The position numbers and the translations under genes are program-made. Positions 58,295 to 64,000 of a DNA stretch of 64,000 nt are shown one piece after another. Under the pieces are notes generated by a model, which ran no database searches, had not been told where the DNA came from, and worked only from the letters and a program-made list of their open reading frames with translations. The DNA comes from Bradyrhizobium iriomotense (GTDB lineage: Bacteria; Pseudomonadota; Alphaproteobacteria; Rhizobiales; Xanthobacteraceae): the NCBI RefSeq assembly GCF_018130765.1, contig NZ_JAFCJZ010000011.1, positions 186,001 through 250,000 of the forward strand, given 5' to 3'. Within the stretch, counting starts at the first letter, position 1; the number at the start of each line of letters is the position of its first letter.

Positions 58295-59179
58295 TCAATA
58301 AAGCCGCATCGGCAGCAGGACGCCGTCCGTGCCGGCCAGCAGGCCCCAGGTCTCGTTGGCCGCGACCTCGAACTCCCGGCTTTCTGCTGCACTGCCGTCG
58401 ACTTTGAGTGTGATCTTGTACCTGCCGGGCGGCAGATCGATCTTCTGGCTGTCCGGCAATTCGCCTGCGGCGCTGTCGGAGTTCGCCAATTTCTCGCCGG
58501 CGTGCGCCGCCAGCTTGATCGTCTGCTCGGCGACGGTGATGACCGCATTGTCATCCGTCTTGTTGCCGAGCATCAGCCTCACTTGCCCAGGCTTCGGCTG
58601 GAGGCCGGCCGTCGCGACCGCCCGCTTGCGCTGCGACAGCTCGGTGATTGTCCTGTCGTCCTGACGTGAGAGCCGGAGCAGGGCGGGTCCATGGGCCGTC
58701 GTGAACGCGATCACGGCCCGGTCTGGCTCCAGGACCGCATTGTCATTCTCCGTCCAGCCGCGCTCGCTGAGCTCGGTGCGATAGAATCCGAGCACGGTTG
58801 CGAAATCGCGCGGCGTCTCTGCGTAAACCGACCTGATCAGCGGCGAGTTCTTCGCCGTCGTCAGGGCCCAGCCCTCCGGCAGTGGCAGGCCGGTGTCGTC
58901 GGACAGCTTGGCCTCGAAACTGGCGCTCGCGCCGCGTGCTATCGCCCCGACAGGGATGCTGAGCAGTCGGTCGACGAAATTATCCGGAGTGTCATGGCCC
59001 CGGACCGCCCACCACGTCTGGTCGACATAGTTGTCCGAGCCGGAGGTGCGACTCCAGCCGAAGCGGATGCTGTCGGCCGAGCTCTCGCCACCGGGGCTTG
59101 CCGCGACCGGGCGCGCCAGCACAGCCGTGGCGGCGATCAGACCGCCGATAAGCAGAGCACCTAGTGTTCGGCTTTTCAT
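58295..59179 (-). CDS. Exported protein of unknown function
   Basis: A 294-residue protein with a signal peptide (SRTLGALLIGGLIAATAVLARPVAA). The N-terminal half contains a segment DFATVLGFYRTELSERGWTE that resembles domains seen in envelope stress or lipoprotein-like proteins. The C-terminal half has a beta-rich GRYKITLKVDG module that repeats in other hypothetical proteins. I cannot name it. ATG 59179 is chosen by the signal peptide; frames upstream to 59572 are not protein-like. No clear ribosome-binding site. Confidence 0.7.
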   Translation of the reverse strand: MKSRTLGALLIGGLIAATAVLARPVAASPGGESSADSIRFGWSRTSGSDNYVDQTWWAVRGHDTPDNFVDRLLSIPVGAIARGASASFEAKLSDDTGLPLPEGWALTTAKNSPLIRSVYAETPRDFATVLGFYRTELSERGWTENDNAVLEPDRAVIAFTTAHGPALLRLSRQDDRTITELSQRKRAVATAGLQPKPGQVRLMLGNKTDDNAVITVAEQTIKLAAHAGEKLANSDSAAGELPDSQKIDLPPGRYKITLKVDGSAAESREFEVAANETWGLLAGTDGVLLPMRLY

Positions 59180-59480
59180 AATTCGGATTCCTGTCTCGAC
59201 GAGATCCTTGGACGGAAGGCCCTTGTCCTGAGCTTGGTCGCATCGATCAGGCGGGACGTTCACCGTTCGTAGATCGTTGTTTCCGCTTCCGATTCTGGAT
59301 GGTTTGAGGGGCTCGCCGCAGAGCACGACCTCATCTTGAGGGTTTTTTCTCCCGGGCGGGCGTCCTGGAGAATGCGTTGCCAGCAACTGCGGCATCCAAG
59401 ACGAAAAGAGGTGCTTGCGCTCGACGTGCCGCGAGTGGTCAACTCCGTGACTGGAATATGCCTGCAGTGCCGGAGGGGAC
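59180..59480. other. Divergent promoter region before the ABC operon
   Basis: This 301-bp gap separates the exported-protein gene (minus) from the ABC operon (plus). It must hold both promoters, but I see no clear -35/-10 pair, palindrome or gene. GGAGGGGAC just before 59481 is the ribosome-binding site of the binding-protein gene. Confidence 0.4.
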
Positions 59481-61070
59481 ATGATGTTCAAGGTAGTGGC
59501 GATCGTCGCTGGGTTGGGACTGGCGCTCGCCGGATCAGTGGAAGCCCAGACGCCGCGCAAGGGCGGAACCATCCGGATGACGGCGCCCTACGGCTCGAGT
59601 TTCACCAGCCTCGACATTCACACCACCCAGCGCGCCCAGGACGAGATCTACGCCAAGGCGCTGCACCGCTCGCTCTACATCTGGGATTCCGCGGAAGGCA
59701 AGCCGGTTCCGGAGCTTGCCAGGGAGGCTGTCGTCTCGGGTGGTGGCCTCGTTTACACCTTCAAGCTTCGCGACGACGCCTATTTCCACAATGGCCGCAA
59801 GATGACCGCCGACGACGTCATCTGGTCCTACAACCGCATCATGGACGGCGCCAAGGCCTATCCCGGCGCGCGCTATGTCCGCGTGATTGAGGGGGCCGCC
59901 GCCGTAGAGAAGGGCCAGGCCAAGGAAATTTCCGGCCTGAAAAAGATCGACGACTTCACCATCGAGATGAAGCTGACCGAGAAGGTTGATCCGGGCTTCT
60001 ACTTCTTCACCGCGCTGACCTCGATCTATCCCGCCGACGAGGCCGCCAAGGAGAGCTTTATCCAGAAGCCGATCGGTCTCGGTCCCTTCAAGTTCGTCGA
60101 GCACGTGCCGGGATCGCGCATCGTGCTTGAGCGCTGGGACCGGTTCTACAAGCCCGGCAAGCCCTACGCCGACAAGGTCATCGTCTCGGTGATGGGCGAG
60201 GCCGCGGCACGCGATGTCGCCTTCCGCAACAAGGAGATCGACACCTCGGTGCTGGGACCTGCGCAGTATGTCGCCTACCAGTCCGACGCCGACCTCAAGG
60301 GCACCATTGTCGAGGTCGCCGAGGTCTTCACGCGCTACATGGGGATGAACACCTCGTTCAAGCCGTTCGCCGACAAGCGCGTCCGGCAGGCGATCAACTA
60401 TGCGATCGATACCGACCTGATCATCAACAAGCTGGTCAAGGGCAAGGCCTATCGCGCCACCAGCTGGCTGCCGCTGACCTCGCCGCTCTACGACAAGACC
60501 ATGAAGCCGTATCCCTTCGATCCGGCGAAGGCCAAGCAGCTGCTCGCGGACGCGGGCTATCCCAACGGCTTCGAATTCGAATGGACCACCAGCCAGAATG
60601 AAAGCTGGGGCCTGCCGATCGTCACGGCGGTCATCCCGATGCTGGATAAGGTCGGCATCAAGGCCAAGGTCAAGCAGGTCGAGACCGCGGTGCTGGCGGA
60701 GGTGGTTCGCACCGGTGACTACCAGGCCTTCATCTATTCCCAGCAGACCGGCCCGGATCCCCAGGCGGCGCTGAAATGCTTCCACTCGGCGACGCCGCAA
60801 TCGGCCTGCAACTACATGAACTTCAAGAACGCCGACTTCGACAAGTTGATGGACGCGGCCGGGCAGGCCGACGACGTCGCCAAGCGCGGCCAGCTGCTGC
60901 AGAAGGCCAATGCGCTGCTCTATGATGAGGCGCCGGTCTGGTTCTTCAACTACAACAAGGCGGTCATGGCGGTGCAGCCCTGGCTCAAGGGAGTTCAGTT
61001 GAACGCGACGGAGCTGACCCACCAGAGCGTCGAAGACCTCTGGGTCGACGAGACCTCGCCCGCGAAGTGA
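59481..61070 (+). CDS. Peptide-type ABC transporter substrate-binding protein
   Basis: A 529-residue periplasmic protein of solute-binding family 5. Signal peptide to about residue 23 (GSVEAQ). Family blocks: KGGTIRMTAPYGSSFTSLDIH, LAREAVVSGGGLVYTFKLRDDAYFHNGRKMTADDVIWSY (split over two strands) and IGLGPFKFVEH. It captures di/oligopeptides or similar solutes for the permease genes behind it. Two adjacent ATGs (59481, 59484) follow the strong site GGAGGGGAC. The ligand cannot be told from sequence. Confidence 0.92.
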   Translation: MMFKVVAIVAGLGLALAGSVEAQTPRKGGTIRMTAPYGSSFTSLDIHTTQRAQDEIYAKALHRSLYIWDSAEGKPVPELAREAVVSGGGLVYTFKLRDDAYFHNGRKMTADDVIWSYNRIMDGAKAYPGARYVRVIEGAAAVEKGQAKEISGLKKIDDFTIEMKLTEKVDPGFYFFTALTSIYPADEAAKESFIQKPIGLGPFKFVEHVPGSRIVLERWDRFYKPGKPYADKVIVSVMGEAAARDVAFRNKEIDTSVLGPAQYVAYQSDADLKGTIVEVAEVFTRYMGMNTSFKPFADKRVRQAINYAIDTDLIINKLVKGKAYRATSWLPLTSPLYDKTMKPYPFDPAKAKQLLADAGYPNGFEFEWTTSQNESWGLPIVTAVIPMLDKVGIKAKVKQVETAVLAEVVRTGDYQAFIYSQQTGPDPQAALKCFHSATPQSACNYMNFKNADFDKLMDAAGQADDVAKRGQLLQKANALLYDEAPVWFFNYNKAVMAVQPWLKGVQLNATELTHQSVEDLWVDETSPAK

Positions 61071-61077
61071 CACGCGC

Positions 61078-61110
61078 GCTCCCTCTAGCGCTACAGGCGA
61101 GGGAGGGAGC
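61078..61110 (+). promoter_or_regulatory. Intercistronic hairpin after the binding-protein gene
   Basis: GCTCCCTC (61078-61085) pairs with GAGGGAGC (61103-61110) over a 17-nt loop. Such hairpins after periplasmic binding-protein genes protect the upstream mRNA and lower expression of the permease genes. No U-run follows. Confidence 0.55.
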
Positions 61111-61124
61111 GGGGAAAAGCTGAG

Positions 61125-62048
61125 ATGCTCTCGTTCCTGATCCGTCGTCTCCTGCAGACCATTCCGACCGTGCTCGCCGTCGTGCTGCTGGTCTTCGTGC
61201 TGTTCAGCGTCGTTCCCGGCAGCATCGTCTCGACCATGAGCGACGACAGCGATCCGCAGGTCGAGCTGCGCATGAAGAAGCAGCTCGGCCTCGACCAGCC
61301 CGTCTACATGCGCTTCGGCGCCTATGTCGCGAGGCTTGCGACCGGCGATCTCGGGGCCTCGTTCCGGACGCGCGAGCCGGTCACGACCATGATCGCCAAG
61401 CGGGCATGGCCGACCCTGCAGCTGATCTTCGCATCCATGGCCTTTGCGGTTCTGCTCGGCGTGCCGCTCGGCTTCATTGCGGCGTTGCGGCCGGGCAGCC
61501 TCGTCGACACCGTCTCGATGGTGCTGGCGGTGTCGGGCCTGTCATTGGCCAAGTTCTGGCTCGGACTGCTCTTGATGTACCTGTTCGCGCTCAAACTCGG
61601 CTGGCTGCCGAGTTTCGGTTATGGCGACGGCGGCCTCAAATATCTGATCCTGCCGGCGGTGACGCTTGGCGTCTCGCCGATGGCGCTGCTGGCGCGGACG
61701 ACGCGCGCGGCGGTCCTCGAGATCATGACGGCCGACTTCGTCCGTACGGCGCGCTCGAAGGGCATGAGCGAGACCAGGGTCGTGAAGTGGCACGTGATGC
61801 GCAACGCGCTGGTCCTCATCCTCACGACCATGGGCCTGCAGTTCGGCGCGCTGATGGGACAGGCGGTCGTGGTCGAGAAACTGTTCTCCTGGCCGGGCAT
61901 CGGCTCGCTGCTCGTGGACAGCGTCCTGCAGCGCGACATTCCCGCCGTCCAGGGCTCCATTCTCGTGGTGGTGCTGTTCTTTCTCGCGATCAATCTGCTG
62001 ATCGACGTGCTCTACGGCGTGATCGATCCCAGGATCAGATACGCATGA
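61125..62048 (+). CDS. ABC transporter permease, DppB type
   Basis: A 307-residue inner-membrane permease with six helices. The first helix block LIRRLLQTIPTVLAVVLLVFVLF and the EAA-like loop DFVRTARSKGMSETRVVKWHVMRNAL place it in the peptide/nickel DppB group. It overlaps the second permease gene by 4 nt (ATGA). Confidence 0.94.
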   Translation: MLSFLIRRLLQTIPTVLAVVLLVFVLFSVVPGSIVSTMSDDSDPQVELRMKKQLGLDQPVYMRFGAYVARLATGDLGASFRTREPVTTMIAKRAWPTLQLIFASMAFAVLLGVPLGFIAALRPGSLVDTVSMVLAVSGLSLAKFWLGLLLMYLFALKLGWLPSFGYGDGGLKYLILPAVTLGVSPMALLARTTRAAVLEIMTADFVRTARSKGMSETRVVKWHVMRNALVLILTTMGLQFGALMGQAVVVEKLFSWPGIGSLLVDSVLQRDIPAVQGSILVVVLFFLAINLLIDVLYGVIDPRIRYA

Positions 62049-62866
62049 AGCTCCGCGCCAATCTCGTCATCGGCGGATCGTTGTTCGCGCTGGCGATCAT
62101 CGTCGGCCTGCTCGCGCCCTGGCTGGCGCACACCGATCCCGTCATGGACGCCAATCTGATGAACGCGGAGGAACCCCCGAGCTGGACCTGGTGGTTCGGC
62201 ACCGACGGGCAGGGCCGCGACATCTATTCCCGCGTCCTTTACGGCGCACGCGTCTCCCTCACCGTCGGCATCGTCTCCCAGCTCATCAACAGCGTCATCG
62301 GCGTGGCGCTGGGCCTGAGCGCCGGCTATTTTGGCGGCTGGTGGGACGATGTCGTCAATGCCCTGACCAATCTGATGCTCGCGATCCCCTCGCTGATCTT
62401 CGCGCTCGCCATCATGGCGGTGCTCGGCCCGGGCCTCACCAGCCTGTTGATCGCACTCGGCTTGACCAACTGGTCCTTCACCTGCCGCCTCGCGCGCGCC
62501 TCGGCGCTGTCGCTGCGGAACCAGGGCTATGTGCAGGCGGCAACCGTGCTCGGCTACGGTGACCTGCGCATCATGATCACGCAGCTCTTGCCGAACATGC
62601 TCGGGCCGATCGTCGTCATTGGCACGCTCGGCATGGGCAGCGCGGTGCTCTCCGAAGCCGCGTTGTCGTTCCTCGGCCTCGGCGTCCGTCCGCCGTTTCC
62701 GAGCTGGGGCAGCATGCTCTCGGAGGCCCGCGACCAGATCACCACGGCGCCGTGGCTCTCGCTGTTTCCGGGCCTTGCCATCTTCCTGACGGTGCTCGGC
62801 CTCAATTTGCTCGGCGATGGCCTGCGCGACATCCTTGATCCCCACTCGCGGAGCCGGCGGACATGA
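62045..62866 (+). CDS. ABC transporter permease, DppC type
   Basis: A 273-residue permease with the DppC pattern: one N-terminal helix, HWFGTDGQGRD-like GTDGQGRDIYSRVLYGARVSL, and the EAA loop NQGYVQAATVLGYGDLRIM with ITQLLPN. It partners the upstream DppB-type subunit. ATG 62045 and its stop overlap both neighbours by 4 nt. Confidence 0.94.
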   Translation: MKLRANLVIGGSLFALAIIVGLLAPWLAHTDPVMDANLMNAEEPPSWTWWFGTDGQGRDIYSRVLYGARVSLTVGIVSQLINSVIGVALGLSAGYFGGWWDDVVNALTNLMLAIPSLIFALAIMAVLGPGLTSLLIALGLTNWSFTCRLARASALSLRNQGYVQAATVLGYGDLRIMITQLLPNMLGPIVVIGTLGMGSAVLSEAALSFLGLGVRPPFPSWGSMLSEARDQITTAPWLSLFPGLAIFLTVLGLNLLGDGLRDILDPHSRSRRT

Positions 62867-63843
62867 CGGGCTCCCCGCTGATCGAGGTCGAGGATCTCCG
62901 CATCGATCTCGATGATGGATCGAGGCGCGTTGCGGCTGCCGAAGGCGTTTCGTTCCGCATCGATCGCGGCGAGACGTTCGGCCTTGTCGGCGAGTCCGGC
63001 TGCGGCAAGAGCATCACGGCGCTCGCTCTGATCGGACTGCTGCGGCCGCCTCTGTCGATCGGTGGCGGCGTCATTCGGTTCGAGGGAAAGGAGATCCAGC
63101 ACCTCTCCGCCGCCGGCCAGCGCGAGCTGCGCGGCAACCGCATCGCCATGATCTTCCAGGAGCCGATGACGGCGCTGAACCCGGTCTCGCCGGTGGGCCG
63201 GCAGATCGCCGAGATGTTCGTGCTGCACAAGGGCAAGAGCTGGCGGGAAGCCAACCAGCTGGCCATCGAGGCGCTGGCGAGTGTCCGCGTGCCCGCGCCG
63301 GAGCGGCGCGTGAACGACTATCCGCACCAGCTGTCCGGTGGCATGCGCCAGCGCGTCATGATCGCGATTGCGCTGGCCTGCGGTCCGGATCTCCTGATCG
63401 CCGACGAGCCGACGACAGCGCTCGACGTCACCGTGCAGGCGGAGATCATCGAGCTGATGCGCAATCTCTGCGCCGAGCGCGGAACGGCAATCCTGATGAT
63501 CAGCCATGATCTCGGCCTCGTCGCCAATGTCTGCCGCCGTGTTGCCGTCATGTATGCCGGCCGCATTGTCGAGGAGCGTGGCTCGGCCGATATCTTCCGC
63601 GCGCCCTCGCATCCCTATACCCAGGGCCTCGTCGCCTCGCTGCCGCGGCTCGGCAGCCGCGCCGCGCTCGGGCGCACCAGGCTCAAGGAGATCGCGGGCG
63701 TGGTTCCGGCGATCACCGGCTTTCCGAACGGCTGCCGGTTCAATCCGCGCTGCGCGCAGGCGACCGACATCTGCCGGACGGTCGCGCCGCAGACGGATGT
63801 CCTCGAGGCCGGCGGTTTCGTCAGGTGTTACCACCATGCATGA
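62863..63843 (+). CDS. ABC transporter ATP-binding protein, DppD type
   Basis: A 326-residue ATPase. Walker A GESGCGKS is at about 43-50, the signature LSGGMRQR at about 155-162, and Walker B LLIADEPTTALD follows. The C-terminus has the cysteine-containing oligopeptide-transporter extension CRFNPRCAQATDIC. It overlaps the next ATPase gene by 8 nt. Confidence 0.95.
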   Translation: MTGSPLIEVEDLRIDLDDGSRRVAAAEGVSFRIDRGETFGLVGESGCGKSITALALIGLLRPPLSIGGGVIRFEGKEIQHLSAAGQRELRGNRIAMIFQEPMTALNPVSPVGRQIAEMFVLHKGKSWREANQLAIEALASVRVPAPERRVNDYPHQLSGGMRQRVMIAIALACGPDLLIADEPTTALDVTVQAEIIELMRNLCAERGTAILMISHDLGLVANVCRRVAVMYAGRIVEERGSADIFRAPSHPYTQGLVASLPRLGSRAALGRTRLKEIAGVVPAITGFPNGCRFNPRCAQATDICRTVAPQTDVLEAGGFVRCYHHA

Positions 63844-64000
63844 GCCGCAGAGGAAGCCGGACGACGATCTCATCCTCAGGGTGGAGGATCTCGCGGTTCA
63901 TTTCCCGCTGGGAGGCGGCTTGTTTGGCCGCGAGCGGCGGCTGCTCCGTGCCGTTGACGGTGTCGATCTCACGCTGAAGCGCGGGGAATGCCTCGGCCTC
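63836..64000 (+). CDS. ABC transporter ATP-binding protein, DppF type, 5' end only
   Basis: The first 55 codons of the second ATPase: VEDLAVHFPLGGGLFGRERRLLRAVDGVDLTLKRGECLGL is the usual DppF start just before Walker A. The gene continues beyond the window. ATG 63836 lies inside the end of the DppD-type gene. An ATG at 63840 is in a different frame. Confidence 0.9.
   Translation, partial: MHEPQRKPDDDLILRVEDLAVHFPLGGGLFGRERRLLRAVDGVDLTLKRGECLGL

Overview
The window looks like chromosomal DNA of an alphaproteobacterium of the Bradyrhizobium type. The basis is high GC, the tig-clpP-clpX-lon order, a 14-gene nuo operon running straight into birA-rnj-mce-DUF1467, an ECF sigma/NrsF pair, and many GTG/TTG starts and 1-10 nt gene overlaps. 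No phage, transposase, integrase or CRISPR was seen. The genus is an inference from gene order and protein character; no search was run.

Layout. 1-2000: the end of an NAD(P)HX dehydratase gene, a GNAT acetyltransferase broken by a one-base frameshift, and a Tat-exported multicopper-oxidase-like protein that has lost most copper ligands. 2128-9150: tRNA-Leu followed by the protein quality-control block tig, clpP, clpX, lon. 9210-14806: a GFA-family protein, tRNA-Val, a small secreted protein, a secreted caspase-like protease, a methyltransferase and a palindromic repeat. 13829-28903: a metal-homeostasis region. Nine genes on the minus strand encode a YtkA/FixH-like protein, CusBA (copper/silver-type RND), a His/Cys-rich small protein, CzcCBA (zinc/cobalt/cadmium-type RND), a His-rich CDF exporter and a Met/Cys-rich secreted protein. 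Beside them lies an ECF sigma factor with its NrsF anti-sigma factor, and a divergent Cys-rich mini-CDF. Two GTAACC-N16-CGAA promoters, one before the sigma gene and one before an 84-residue secreted protein, define a small local regulon.

28955-37072: pepT, an HU-like protein, tRNA-Asp, a small membrane protein, a Rieske dioxygenase-MFS pair with a divergent MarR regulator, and a TonB-dependent siderophore-type receptor. 37766-56560: one long plus-strand operon encoding complex I (nuoA-N), interrupted by an FkbM-family methyltransferase between nuoD and nuoE and by a 54-residue membrane protein between nuoE and nuoF, then continuing into birA, rnj, mce and a DUF1467 protein. 56608-64000: two proteins of unknown function, mtnK, and a peptide-type ABC transporter operon cut by the window end.

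Most worth a second look: the FkbM methyltransferase and small membrane protein inside the nuo operon, the sigma-F promoters with their unknown secreted target, the Cys-rich mini-CDF, and the copper-ligand-poor multicopper oxidase.
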